DNA of 64,000 nt from Spirochaeta thermophila DSM 6578 (GTDB lineage Bacteria > Spirochaetota > Spirochaetia > Winmispirales > Winmispiraceae). A program made the position numbers and the translations under genes. Below the pieces are notes generated by a model. That model saw only the letters and a program-made list of their open reading frames with translations. It did no database searches and was not told the DNA's origin. The DNA is taken from assembly GCF_000184345.1 (NCBI RefSeq), contig NC_017583.1, positions 2,232,001 to 2,296,000 on the forward strand. The letters are read 5' to 3'. This document shows, piece after piece, positions 8,919 to 18,230 of the stretch. The first letter of the stretch is position 1, and each line of letters begins with the position of its first letter.

Positions 8919-10232
8919 ATGAAACCACTCCAGACCCTCTTCTTCCTCACCCTCCTCGCCACCCTCCTCCCCGCCCAGTCTCCAGACCTCCCCACCCTCC
9001 TCACCCTCGCCTTCCAGCACGACCCCGACATCCACGCCCTCTCCGCCGAAGCCTCCGCCGCCGACGCATCCCGCCACCAGGCCCTCGCATCCCTCCTCCC
9101 CTCGCTCGGCCTCTCCGCCTCTGCCGCCTTCCAATCCGACATCCCCCACGCCACCCTCACCCTCCCCATCGGCACCCTCGACCTCGAACTTGGTGATACC
9201 ACCTCCTATCAGGCCGGCCTCCTCGCCACCTGGGAGTGGTCACTCGGCATGGAAGGCCTCGCACGCCTCGAAGCCGCCCGACACACCCTGACCGCCGCCC
9301 GGCTCCTCGTCTCCGCACACGGACAAGAGCTCACCCGCACCATCCTCACTCTCGCCTTCCGATACCGGCTCTCTCTCGCCTCCACCCAGTCCCTCCAGGC
9401 CGCACTCGCCCGGCTCCAGGCCCACCGTGAACGCCTCACTGCACTCAAGACCGGAGGCCTCGCCTCCGAGAAAGACGAACTCGACCTGCTCGTCCAGATC
9501 ACCCAGACCGCCGCCCGCATCGAGGAAGTCGAGGCCGACTCACGACTCATACTCCGTGAACTCGCCCTCCGCTGCGGGCTCGACCGGCTCGAAGGCCTTT
9601 CCATCCCCCCTGAACTCCTCACCGTGCAAGCCCCCTCCACCCTGGAACCCCTCCGCGACCGCCTCACCACCCTCCCTGCCGCTCTCGCAGTCGAGGCCCG
9701 GATCCACACCCAGGCGGCCCTCCTCGAGGCCGCAAAAGCCTCCTGGTGGCCGCACCTCCAGGTACAGGCGGGTGGCACCCTCGAATACCCCGGTCTCTCC
9801 CTCACCGAGGACGAAGCCGACATCCTCTTCACCGGACGCATCGGCCTCACCTGGCCCCTCTTCACCTCCGGCGCCCGCACCGCGCACATCGACGAACAGA
9901 AAGCCCGCCTCGAGGCAGCCCGGGCCACGCACACCCGCACCATCCGGGATCTCGCCCTTGCCTTCGACCGGCTCCTCGAGGAGGCGCATACCCGCTACAC
10001 CGCCTATCAGGCGGACCGGGAGATCCTCGCGCTCGCGGAACGACGGCACGCCATCGTGCAGGAAGAGTGGCGCCAGGGGCAGACTCCCCTTGCCCAGCTC
10101 CTCGAAGCCGAGCAACGGCTCCGCGAAGCCGAACTCGGAGTTCAACAGGCACTCTACGCCTACCTCCTCGCCTACCACCAGACCCGCCTTTTCGCCGGAT
10201 CACCACTCTTGCCACAGGAGGAGACCCCATGA
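8919..10232 (+). CDS. TolC-family outer-membrane efflux channel
   Basis: 437 residues with an N-terminal signal peptide ending near LLPAQS, then two Ala/Leu/Gln-rich helical repeats as in TolC/OMF proteins (LTLAFQHDPDIHALSAEASAAD and later QEEWRQGQTPLAQLLEAEQRL). Forms the outer-membrane exit duct for the ABC exporter encoded next. Codon use is strongly C-biased (CTC, GCC, CCC). Its TGA overlaps the next start codon as ATGA. Confidence 0.88.
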   Translation: MKPLQTLFFLTLLATLLPAQSPDLPTLLTLAFQHDPDIHALSAEASAADASRHQALASLLPSLGLSASAAFQSDIPHATLTLPIGTLDLELGDTTSYQAGLLATWEWSLGMEGLARLEAARHTLTAARLLVSAHGQELTRTILTLAFRYRLSLASTQSLQAALARLQAHRERLTALKTGGLASEKDELDLLVQITQTAARIEEVEADSRLILRELALRCGLDRLEGLSIPPELLTVQAPSTLEPLRDRLTTLPAALAVEARIHTQAALLEAAKASWWPHLQVQAGGTLEYPGLSLTEDEADILFTGRIGLTWPLFTSGARTAHIDEQKARLEAARATHTRTIRDLALAFDRLLEEAHTRYTAYQADREILALAERRHAIVQEEWRQGQTPLAQLLEAEQRLREAELGVQQALYAYLLAYHQTRLFAGSPLLPQEETP

Positions 10233-11086
10233 GACGACTCATCATCCCCCTCACCCTGCTCTTTGCCGCCTGCAGTGCGGAACACGGCTGGTACACCGGC
10301 ATCGTGGAGGGCACGCAGTACCTCCTCTCCAGCCCCGTGGCCGAACGCCTCGTCGCATTGGAAGTCCAGGAAGGCGACGAGGTAGAGGAAGACCAGATCC
10401 TCGCCCGACTCGACCATACCGCCCTCGACCTCAAGATCACCGCACTCGAGGCCCAACTCGAACAACTTGTCTACCAGGACGAGGAGCTCGAAGCCCGCAT
10501 CCGACAAGCCGCAGAGATGCGGGATTACCTGCGCACCACCTACGAACGCAACAAGACCCTGCTCGAAGCCCAGGCAGTCTCACCCCAGACCGTGGACGAG
10601 CTCGCTTCCCGACTCTCCAACCAGGAGGCAGAGCTGGCCGCACTCCAGGCCCGGAAGAAGGCCCTCCACGCCCAGAGGAAGGCCCTTCAGGCAGAGCTCG
10701 AAGGCCTCGAACTCCAGCGCACACGCACCCTCATCGCCGCACCCGCAGCAGGGATCGTGGAGGAAGTCTTCTACGACGTGGGGGAGATGGTCCCGTCCTT
10801 CTCCCCCGTGGTGGAGGTGGCGGATCTCGCCCACGTCTACACCACCGTCTACGTGGAAGAGAGGACCCTCGCCCGGATACAGCCCGGGCAGGAGGTGCGC
10901 GTCCGCACCGTGCTCGACGAGCGGACCGGCACGGTGGTGAAACTCCCCACCAAAGCCGAGTTCTCTCCCAAGGAGGTCCGCACCCCCGAGACCCGGGAGG
11001 CCCTGGTCTACGGGGTGAAGGTGCTCATCCCCAACGACGACCTCGTGGTCAAGATAGGCATGCCGGTGGAGGTCTCGTTCCAATGA
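10229..11086 (+). CDS. HlyD-like periplasmic adaptor lipoprotein (YbhG-type)
   Basis: 285 residues. The start is the ATG at 10229, overlapping the tolC-like stop by 4 bases; a longer in-frame reading is not needed. Residues 1-15 end in LLFAAC, a lipobox, so it is likely anchored in the inner membrane. Then come a lipoyl-like half (VAERLVALEVQEGDEVEEDQILARLD), a long coiled-coil hairpin (residues ~70-165), the second half-motif TLIAAPAAGIVEEVFYDVGEMV and a beta-barrel segment. Bridges the ABC-2 permeases and the TolC-like channel. Confidence 0.9.
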   Translation: MRRLIIPLTLLFAACSAEHGWYTGIVEGTQYLLSSPVAERLVALEVQEGDEVEEDQILARLDHTALDLKITALEAQLEQLVYQDEELEARIRQAAEMRDYLRTTYERNKTLLEAQAVSPQTVDELASRLSNQEAELAALQARKKALHAQRKALQAELEGLELQRTRTLIAAPAAGIVEEVFYDVGEMVPSFSPVVEVADLAHVYTTVYVEERTLARIQPGQEVRVRTVLDERTGTVVKLPTKAEFSPKEVRTPETREALVYGVKVLIPNDDLVVKIGMPVEVSFQ

Positions 11087-11988
11087 CCCTCGTGCGAGTA
11101 GAAGGCCTCACACACACCTACCAGAGCAGGCCTGCGGTGGACGACATCACCTTCACGATAGAGGAAGGCCGCATCGTGGGGCTCATAGGTCCCGATGGTG
11201 CGGGGAAGACCACCACCATGCGCATCCTCCTCGGGATGGAACACCCCGAGAGCGGCACCATCCATCTCCCCGAGGAGGACCACTCTCACTGGATCAGGAG
11301 CCATGTGGGCTACATGCCCGAGCGATTCTCCCTCTACGAAGACCTCACGGTGGAAGAAAACCTCTGGTTCTTCGCCACTGTCCACGGCCTCTCCGAGGCC
11401 CAGTTCAGGGAGAAGGCCGCCTGGCTCTACCGCTTCAGCAGGCTTGAACCATTCAGGACTCGGAGGGCCGGTGCCCTCTCAGGCGGGATGAAGCAGAAAC
11501 TCGCCCTCTCGTGTGCCCTGCTCCACGCCCCCCGCCTCCTCATCCTCGATGAACCTACCACCGGCGTGGATCCACTCTCTCGCAAAGAGTTCTGGGACAT
11601 GCTCGACACCCTCAAGGGAGAGGGCATGGGCATCCTCATCTCAACTCCCAACCTCGGCGAGGCCGAGCACTGCGACACCGTGCTCTTCCTCCATGAGGGG
11701 AAAATCATGCTTCAGGGCTCCCCCGATCAACTCAGCGGGAGGATGGAGGGCCGCATCTTTCGGATCGACACCGAGACCGATCCCCGGGCACTCCGGGAGG
11801 AAGTACGCAGGATGGCGCCCCACATCCCCTGCTACCTCGGGCCGGACGGGCTCCGCCTCGCAGCCACCCCTGAGGAACTCTCTCCGATCGTCTCGGCCGG
11901 CTATCGCATCGAAGGTCCCCTTTCCCCCAGGCTGGAAGACGCCTTCCTCGCCACCTTCCTCGGCATAAGAGACCGGGAGGCGTTATGA
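11083..11988 (+). CDS. ABC transporter ATPase 1 of the efflux operon
   Basis: 301 residues. Walker A GPDGAGKTTT, signature LSGGMKQKL and Walker B LLILDEPTTGVDP are all intact; the last ~80 residues are a C-terminal extension common in drug-export ATPases. Translation starts in the ATGA overlap with the adaptor gene. Together with the next gene it corresponds to the two halves of E. coli YbhF, which carries both nucleotide-binding domains in one chain; here they are separate genes. Confidence 0.92.
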   Translation: MTLVRVEGLTHTYQSRPAVDDITFTIEEGRIVGLIGPDGAGKTTTMRILLGMEHPESGTIHLPEEDHSHWIRSHVGYMPERFSLYEDLTVEENLWFFATVHGLSEAQFREKAAWLYRFSRLEPFRTRRAGALSGGMKQKLALSCALLHAPRLLILDEPTTGVDPLSRKEFWDMLDTLKGEGMGILISTPNLGEAEHCDTVLFLHEGKIMLQGSPDQLSGRMEGRIFRIDTETDPRALREEVRRMAPHIPCYLGPDGLRLAATPEELSPIVSAGYRIEGPLSPRLEDAFLATFLGIRDREAL

Positions 11989-12734
11989 ACAGAGGGCAGC
12001 ACACCACCCCTCCCATGATCGAAGTGGAAGGACTCGTGAAGCGTTTCGGCACCTTCATCGCGGTGGACCACATCTCGTTTTCGGTAGCCCGAGGAGAAGT
12101 CTTCGGCCTTCTGGGAGCCAACGGGGCCGGGAAGACCACCACCATAAGGATGATCTGCGGCCTCCTCGCTCCCACTGAAGGCCGCATCTTCGTGGATGAC
12201 ATACCGGTCCACCGGCGGCCCCGCCTCGCCCGCACCCGTATCGGCTACCTCTCCCAACGCTTCTCTCTCTACGAGGACCTCTCTCCCGAGGAAAACCTGC
12301 GCTTCTTCTCCGCCCTCTACGGAGTACCCCAAGACACGACGAAGGCTCACCTTGCCCGTCTCTCTTCATGGCTCGGGGAGGGATTTCGTCAGCCGGTACG
12401 CACGCTCCCCCTGGGATTCAGACAGCGCGTCGGCCTCATGTGCGCCCTCCTCCACGATCCGCCCCTTCTCATCCTCGACGAGCCTACTTCTGGAGTAGAT
12501 CCCATCGGAAGGCAGGAGTTTTGGGAGGAGATCTACCGCCAGAGCTCGGAGGGTAAAACCATCCTGGTGACCACCCACTACATGGAAGAGGCCGAATACT
12601 GTCAGCGGGTGGCAATCATGCATCAGGGAAAGCTCCTCAACGAAGGGGCTCCGCGGGAAATCATGGCCCGATCCGGCACACGCACCCTCCAGGAGGCCTT
12701 CATACACATGGTGAAATCAGGAGATACGGGATGA
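11985..12734 (+). CDS. ABC transporter ATPase 2 of the efflux operon
   Basis: 249 residues. Walker A GANGAGKTTT and Walker B LLILDEPTSGVDP are normal, but the signature is degenerate (LPLGFRQRV in place of LSGGxxQR). This is the pattern of an asymmetric ABC pair with one weak ATP site. ATGA overlap with ATPase 1. The unusual signature may be tolerated because the partner subunit supplies a canonical one. Confidence 0.92.
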   Translation: MNRGQHTTPPMIEVEGLVKRFGTFIAVDHISFSVARGEVFGLLGANGAGKTTTIRMICGLLAPTEGRIFVDDIPVHRRPRLARTRIGYLSQRFSLYEDLSPEENLRFFSALYGVPQDTTKAHLARLSSWLGEGFRQPVRTLPLGFRQRVGLMCALLHDPPLLILDEPTSGVDPIGRQEFWEEIYRQSSEGKTILVTTHYMEEAEYCQRVAIMHQGKLLNEGAPREIMARSGTRTLQEAFIHMVKSGDTG

Positions 12735-13819
12735 AACTCTGGGCTCTCCTCCGAAAAGAATGGTGGCACCTCGCCCGAGACTACCGCACGCTCCTCGTAC
12801 TCTTCATTCTCCCCCTCCTCCAGCTCATCCTCCTCGGGTATGCCATGGAAACAGAGCCGAAACAGATCCTCCTCGTGATCCACGACTTCGATCGGACATC
12901 CCTCTCCCGGACTCTCGTGGACCGTCTTTCAGGCAATCCACTCTTTCTCGTGAGACGCTCCGAGCTCCCTGCATCAGAGCTCTTCGCACGGAGGGAAGCG
13001 GAGGCCGTACTCACCCTCCTTCCCGGCACTACCCGGAGCCTCATCCGGGGAGGCGACATCCTCCCCCACCTCGCAGTGGACGCCTCCGATCCGCAGCGGG
13101 CCCAGACTGTGGCCGCCTACATCCTCCACGCCATCTCCGCGGTCCTCGCATCCATCCCCTCGTCCTCTATCTCCGCCACCCCTGTCTTCCTCTACAACCC
13201 CACACGGGAGAGCGCCTTCTTCTTCGTACCCGGAATCACCGCCCTCCTCATTCTCATGGCCTCCGCCCTGCTCTCCAGCCTCACCATCACAAGGGAAAAG
13301 GAGTCGGGAACCTTCACACTCCTCAGGCTCTCCCACCTCTCCCCGGCCGAGGTGATAGGGGGCAAGCTCATCCCCTATTTCCTCCTCGCAGGGATCCTCT
13401 CACTGGTGGTCCTGGCTGCGGGCATGCTCCTCTTCGGCGTGCCGCTCAAGGGGAACGCGTTCCTCCTCGTAGGGGTCCTCCTCCTCTACACCCTCACCGG
13501 GATCAGCATGGGCATCCTGGTCTCGAGCGTGGCCCCCACCCAGCAGTCCGCCATGCTCATGTCGCTTCTCATCACCCTCTTCCCCACCCTCCTTCTCTCG
13601 GGCTTCATCTTTCCCCTCGAGTCCATGCCCCTGGTCCTGAGGATGATAGGCCACGCCCTGCCCGCCACCTACTTCCTCCAGTGCCTGCGGGGCATCATGC
13701 TCAAGGGGAACACCGTCTCCCAGCTCATCCCTCAACTCTCAGCCCTGGGTGGATTCACCTTGTTCTTCCTCTTCGTGGGCACGGTGCGCGCAAAAACCCT
13801 CATGGAGCTCTCGTCATGA
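12731..13819 (+). CDS. ABC-2 type permease 1 (YbhS/YbhR-like)
   Basis: 362 residues: one N-terminal membrane segment (TLLVLFILPLLQLILLGYAM), a periplasmic domain of ~150 residues, then five membrane segments, with the family stretch TREKESGTFTLLRLSHLSP between the second and third. One of two membrane subunits of the exporter. Starts in an ATGA overlap with ATPase 2. Confidence 0.9.
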   Translation: MKLWALLRKEWWHLARDYRTLLVLFILPLLQLILLGYAMETEPKQILLVIHDFDRTSLSRTLVDRLSGNPLFLVRRSELPASELFARREAEAVLTLLPGTTRSLIRGGDILPHLAVDASDPQRAQTVAAYILHAISAVLASIPSSSISATPVFLYNPTRESAFFFVPGITALLILMASALLSSLTITREKESGTFTLLRLSHLSPAEVIGGKLIPYFLLAGILSLVVLAAGMLLFGVPLKGNAFLLVGVLLLYTLTGISMGILVSSVAPTQQSAMLMSLLITLFPTLLLSGFIFPLESMPLVLRMIGHALPATYFLQCLRGIMLKGNTVSQLIPQLSALGGFTLFFLFVGTVRAKTLMELSS

Positions 13820-14913
13820 AACGACTCCTCGCCTTTCTCAGGAAGGAATTCCTCCTTCTCAAGGCCGATCCGCTGCTTCCTCGTCTCATGATCGCAGCCC
13901 CGCTCGTCCAGCTCCTGGTGCTCGGCTACGCCCTCACCTTCGAGACTGCGCACGTGAAGACCGCGATCCTCGACCTCGACCGCTCTCCGGCCTCCCGTTC
14001 CCTCACGGCCGCCCTCGAGGCGAGCGACAGGTTCGATCTCGTCGCCCGTGTGACATCTCTCGACGAGCTCGAGGAACGCATCGAGGAGTGGGAGGTGAAG
14101 CTTGGGATCTACATCCCCCCGGACTTCTCCCGACACCTCGAAAGGGGACAGGCCCAGGTGCTCTGCCTTCTCGATGCCGTGGATGGCACCCAGGCCTTCA
14201 CGGCCTACACCTATTTCGAGGCCTTGGTGGCACAAACCTTTCGTCACGCCGGCACTCAACCCGTATTCCGTGAGGGAAGCGCCACGGTGCACTACTGGTA
14301 CAACCCGCTCCTCAAGAGCCAGGTGTATATGGTCCCCGGGCTCGTGATCCTCATCGTCACCGTGGTCTCGCTCCTCCTCGGCTCGCTCTCCCTCGTACGG
14401 GAGAAGGAACAGGGCACGCTCGACCAGCTCCTGGTGAGTCCCCTCTCCCCACTCCAGATCCTGGCAGGCACGCTCTTCCCCTTCCTCCTCTACTCCCTCG
14501 CCGAACTCTCTCTCGCCATGACCGCGGCATGGGCCATCTTCGGCACCATCCCGCAAGGAAACATCCTCTCGCTCTTCCTCGTGGTCATCCTCTACCTCTT
14601 CGCCACCCTGGGGCTCGCCCTCCTCATCTCCACGGTCTCGCACACCCAGACACAGGCTCTCTTCTTCGCCTGGTTCGCCATGGTGATGCTCATCCTCCTG
14701 AGCGGGTTCCTCATCCCTGTGGCGAACATGCCCGAGTGGCTCAAGGCCCTCACCCTGCTCAACCCCCTCCGCTACATGATGACCGTGGTGCGGGAGCTCT
14801 ACATAAAAGGAGCACCCCTCTCCGCGCTCTGGAGAGAGGTGCTCGCACTCGGAGGGCTCGGGATCATCGTCATGGGTGCCGCAGCAGCCCGCTTCGGACG
14901 AAGCAGCACCTAA
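13816..14913 (+). CDS. ABC-2 type permease 2 (YbhS/YbhR-like)
   Basis: 365 residues from the ATG at 13816, which overlaps the previous stop; an apparent longer frame upstream is only a shadow of permease 1. Same topology as its neighbour, with REKEQGTLDQLLVSPLSPLQI and the terminal NPLRYMMTVVRELYIKGAP motif typical of YhhJ/YbhR proteins. Last gene of the operon; it ends only 3 bases from the convergent pdhC stop, leaving no room for a terminator between them. Confidence 0.9.
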   Translation: MKRLLAFLRKEFLLLKADPLLPRLMIAAPLVQLLVLGYALTFETAHVKTAILDLDRSPASRSLTAALEASDRFDLVARVTSLDELEERIEEWEVKLGIYIPPDFSRHLERGQAQVLCLLDAVDGTQAFTAYTYFEALVAQTFRHAGTQPVFREGSATVHYWYNPLLKSQVYMVPGLVILIVTVVSLLLGSLSLVREKEQGTLDQLLVSPLSPLQILAGTLFPFLLYSLAELSLAMTAAWAIFGTIPQGNILSLFLVVILYLFATLGLALLISTVSHTQTQALFFAWFAMVMLILLSGFLIPVANMPEWLKALTLLNPLRYMMTVVRELYIKGAPLSALWREVLALGGLGIIVMGAAAARFGRSST

Positions 14914-14916
14914 GGG

Positions 14917-16236
14917 CTAGACCAGCGCACGCCCGGGTTCCTCCAGGTACTTCGCGAGGTCGGCCATGAAGGCAGCCCCCAGTGCGCCGTCTATGGTCCT
15001 GTGATCGCAGGAGAGGGTGAGCCGCACGATGCGCGCCGGCACCACGCCTCCTCCCTCCCACACCGGTTCGGTAGTCACCGCCCCCACGGCGAGTATGGCC
15101 GAAGCGGGCGGATTGATGATGGCCGTGAACTCCGTGATGCCATAAGACCCCAGGTTGCTGATGGTGAACCCCGCCCCGCTGTACTCCTCAGGGGCCAGCT
15201 TCGCTTCACGGGCCCTGGCGATGAGGTCCTTGAGCTCGTGATCGATCTCCTCCACGGTCTTGTACTCACAGGAACGCACCACGGGGGTGATGAGGCCGCC
15301 GGGGAGCGCCACGGCGAGCCCAATGTCCACCGAATCGAAGTAGCGGATGGCCTCGCCCTCCCATGAGGAGAGGATCTGCGGATGCCGCACGAGGGCCTCG
15401 GCAGCGAGCTTCATGAGGAAGGCATTGAAGGAGAGCCGCTCCTCCCGGCTTTCGTTCACCTGCTCCCGCAGGGCAACGAGCCTGTCGGCGCGGACCTTCA
15501 CCGTGAGGGTGAAGTGGGGAGCGGTGCGCTTCGACTCGGAGAGCCGCCGTGCGATGGCCGCCCGCATGGGCGTCACGGGCTCCAGCCCGCCTGCAACCCG
15601 CCGCGGCCCACCGGATGCTGCCAGGGGAGCGGCGTGTCCGGCCTTCGCGGCCTCCTCCACGTCCTGCACCGTCACCCTGCCACCCGGCCCGGAGCCACGC
15701 ACCACCCGCAGGTCCACACCAAGTTCCTTCGCCCGCTTCCGCGCAAGTGGGCTCGCCTTCACCCTTCCGGGAGGAAGTGGCAGCTCCACCGTACCTCCCG
15801 TCTCCACCGGTTCACGGACATCTCTCCTCTCTCCTGTCTTCACACGCACCGCCTTCTTCTCAGCTCCCAGTGGAGAAGCAGCGCTTTCCACCTCAACCCG
15901 GGGTTCCTCTCGCTCTCGTGCCCCCCCTCCCTTTTCTACAGCCTTTGTCTCTCCTGTATCACTCGAAATCTCGGCGAGGATCGAGGAGACGTCCTCCCCC
16001 TCCTCCCCGAGAACCGCGATCACCTCACCCACCCGTGCCTTCTCCCCCTCCTTCTTGAGGATCTCGAGGAGCACGCCGCTCTGGGTGGATTCGTAGTCCA
16101 TCGTGGCCTTGTCGGTCTCCACCTCACAGAGGACATCCCCGCTCTCGACCCTGTCACCCTTGTTCTTGTGCCAGGCGACGATCGTTCCTTCCTCCATGGT
16201 GGGGGAGAGGGCTATCATGAGCACCTTTTCCGCCAT
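14917..16236 (-). CDS. pdhC: dihydrolipoyllysine acyltransferase, E2 of pyruvate dehydrogenase
   Basis: 439 residues. A single lipoyl domain (Lys43 in VETDKATMDYES is the attachment site), a Pro/Ala/Glu-rich linker, a peripheral-subunit-binding domain (~165-200, ASPLARKRAKELGV and GPGGRVTVQDV) and a catalytic domain ending in the active-site DHRTIDGA (His412). It transfers the acetyl group from lipoyl to CoA in the pyruvate dehydrogenase complex. It follows E1beta by 3 bases. The E3 gene is not in this window. Confidence 0.95.
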   Translation of the reverse strand: MAEKVLMIALSPTMEEGTIVAWHKNKGDRVESGDVLCEVETDKATMDYESTQSGVLLEILKKEGEKARVGEVIAVLGEEGEDVSSILAEISSDTGETKAVEKGGGAREREEPRVEVESAASPLGAEKKAVRVKTGERRDVREPVETGGTVELPLPPGRVKASPLARKRAKELGVDLRVVRGSGPGGRVTVQDVEEAAKAGHAAPLAASGGPRRVAGGLEPVTPMRAAIARRLSESKRTAPHFTLTVKVRADRLVALREQVNESREERLSFNAFLMKLAAEALVRHPQILSSWEGEAIRYFDSVDIGLAVALPGGLITPVVRSCEYKTVEEIDHELKDLIARAREAKLAPEEYSGAGFTISNLGSYGITEFTAIINPPASAILAVGAVTTEPVWEGGGVVPARIVRLTLSCDHRTIDGALGAAFMADLAKYLEEPGRALV

Positions 16237-16239
16237 AGT

Positions 16240-17220
16240 CTACTCCAGATAGAGCACCCTGGAGACTGCCGCCACCACCTTCTCCACGGAAGGCTGCACT
16301 GCGAGCTCCAGCGTGTGGTTGTAGGGCATGGGAACGTCCTCGGACGTCACGATCTCCACCTGGGCGTCCAGGTCGTCGAAGCAGGCCCTGCCGACGGCCC
16401 AGGCCACGAACGAAGCAGGCCCGCACATGGGCCAGGCCTCGTCCACCACCACGGCCCGGTGGGTCTTGCGCACCGAGGCGAAGATCGTCTCGGTGTCGAG
16501 GGGTCTGAGCGATCTGAGGTCCACCACCTCCACATCCACCCCCCGCTCCTCGAGTACCTTCGCCGCCTCCATCACGACCTTGAGCGGCTTGGAGTAGGTG
16601 ATCACCGACACATCCTTCCCCGGTCGTTTGATATCGGCCTTCCCGATGGGGACGACGTACTCCTCCTCGGGCACCTCTCCCTGCCAGGCGTACATGAGCT
16701 CCGCCTCGAGCATCACCACCGGGTCGTCATCCCTGATGGCCGACTTGAGGAGCCCCTTCGCATCGTAGGGCGTGGCGGGTGCCACCACCTTGAGACCGGG
16801 CACATGCATCCAGAAGGCGGCGAGCGACTGGGAGTGCTGCGACGAGAGGTACTCCGCAGGTCCGTTGGGGCCCCTGAAGACGATCGGCACCTTGAGCTGG
16901 CCGCCCGACATGTGACGCATCTTGGCCGCATTGTTGATCACCTGGTCCATGGCCAGGATGGCGAAGTTGTGGGTCATCCACTCCACCACCGGCCTGAGCC
17001 CTGCGATCGCCGCCCCTATCCCGATACCGGTGAATCCGAGCTCGGAGATGGGGGTGTCGATCACACGCTTCGGACCGTACTTGGCGAGCAGCCCTCTGCT
17101 CACCTTGTAGGCCCCGTCGTACTCCCCCACCTCCTCACCCATGAGGAACACTCGTTCGTCCCTCGCCATCTCCTCGTCGAGGGCCTGGTTGAGCGCTTCC
17201 CTATAAGTCATGACCGCCAT
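16240..17220 (-). CDS. pdhB: pyruvate dehydrogenase E1 component, beta subunit
   Basis: 326 residues of the transketolase-like pyrimidine-binding plus C-terminal domain type (VFLMGEEVGEYDGAYKVSRGL, DTPISELGFTGIGIGAA, VVDLRSLRPLDTETI). Pairs with PdhA to decarboxylate pyruvate with thiamine diphosphate and acylate E2 lipoyl groups. Its start overlaps the end of pdhA by 13 bases, indicating translational coupling. Confidence 0.95.
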   Translation of the reverse strand: MAVMTYREALNQALDEEMARDERVFLMGEEVGEYDGAYKVSRGLLAKYGPKRVIDTPISELGFTGIGIGAAIAGLRPVVEWMTHNFAILAMDQVINNAAKMRHMSGGQLKVPIVFRGPNGPAEYLSSQHSQSLAAFWMHVPGLKVVAPATPYDAKGLLKSAIRDDDPVVMLEAELMYAWQGEVPEEEYVVPIGKADIKRPGKDVSVITYSKPLKVVMEAAKVLEERGVDVEVVDLRSLRPLDTETIFASVRKTHRAVVVDEAWPMCGPASFVAWAVGRACFDDLDAQVEIVTSEDVPMPYNHTLELAVQPSVEKVVAAVSRVLYLE

Positions 17221-18230
17221 GTGGCATCCTCCCCTGCATACACATCTTCGTATATGGTGTGAAGTGCAGGCTCTTCACTTCGCTCGGCAAACTCCACAGC
17301 CTCATCCACTTCCTTTTGAATCTCCTCATAGAGGGCCCTGAACGTCTTCTCTTCGAGAAGCCCCTCCTCCTCCATGAAAGTCTTGAGCCTCCCTATGGGA
17401 TCCTGGCGCTTGTACTCCTCGAGCTCCTCCCTCGTACGGTATTTTGCAGGGTCGCTCATGGAATGCCCCTTGTAACGGTAGGTGCGGGCCTCGATGAGCA
17501 CCGGGTCTCCCTCCCTCGCGCGGGAGACCGCCTCAGTGGTGGCCTCGTAGACCGCCCGCACGTCCATCCCGTCCACCTGCACACCGGGGATGTCGTAGGC
17601 CGCCCCGAGCTTGTAGAGATCGGCCACAGCCGAGACCTTCTTCCAGAAGGTCCCCATCCCCCACTGGTTGTTCTCACAGATATAGACCACCGGGAGCTCC
17701 CAGATCTTGGCCAGGTTGAGTGCCTCGTGGAAGGCCCCCTGGTGGATGGCGCCGTCTCCGAAATACACGAGCGTCACTCCTCCGGTCCCCTCGTACTTCT
17801 GGGCGAACGCCACCCCGGTCCCCACCGGGATCTGGGCACCCACGATCCCGTTACCCCCGAGGAAGTGCTTCTCCACGTCGAACATGTGCATGGATCCGCC
17901 TTTCCCCCTACTGCACCCCGTCACCTTCCCGAAGAGCTCGGCCATCACCACCTTCGGATCCATGCCGCAGGCGAGAGCATGGCCGTGATCTCGGTAGGCC
18001 GTGACCACGTAGTCCTTCGCAAGATCGATCGCGGCGATGGAGCCCACGGCCACCGCCTCCTGCCCGATGTAGAGGTGGCAGAACCCCCCGATCTTCCTGA
18101 GCCCGTACATCTGGGCCGACTTCTCCTCGAAGACGCGGATGAGGAGCATCTCCCTCAGGAACTTCATGTAGAGGTCCCGGCGCTGCTTTTCCTTCCCTCC
18201 CTTCTGTGTACCCGGGCGTTTCACTCCCAT
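17208..18230 (-). CDS. pdhA: pyruvate dehydrogenase E1 component, alpha subunit
   Basis: 340 residues with the thiamine-diphosphate motif running from GDGAIHQGAFHEALNLA to ENNQWGMGT, and the conserved phosphorylation-loop-like YRYKGHSMSDPAKYR. The substrate is most likely pyruvate from its similarity to PDH E1alpha proteins. The start ATG overlaps the preceding PNPOx-like gene by 10 bases. Confidence 0.95.
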   Translation of the reverse strand: MGVKRPGTQKGGKEKQRRDLYMKFLREMLLIRVFEEKSAQMYGLRKIGGFCHLYIGQEAVAVGSIAAIDLAKDYVVTAYRDHGHALACGMDPKVVMAELFGKVTGCSRGKGGSMHMFDVEKHFLGGNGIVGAQIPVGTGVAFAQKYEGTGGVTLVYFGDGAIHQGAFHEALNLAKIWELPVVYICENNQWGMGTFWKKVSAVADLYKLGAAYDIPGVQVDGMDVRAVYEATTEAVSRAREGDPVLIEARTYRYKGHSMSDPAKYRTREELEEYKRQDPIGRLKTFMEEEGLLEEKTFRALYEEIQKEVDEAVEFAERSEEPALHTIYEDVYAGEDATWRS

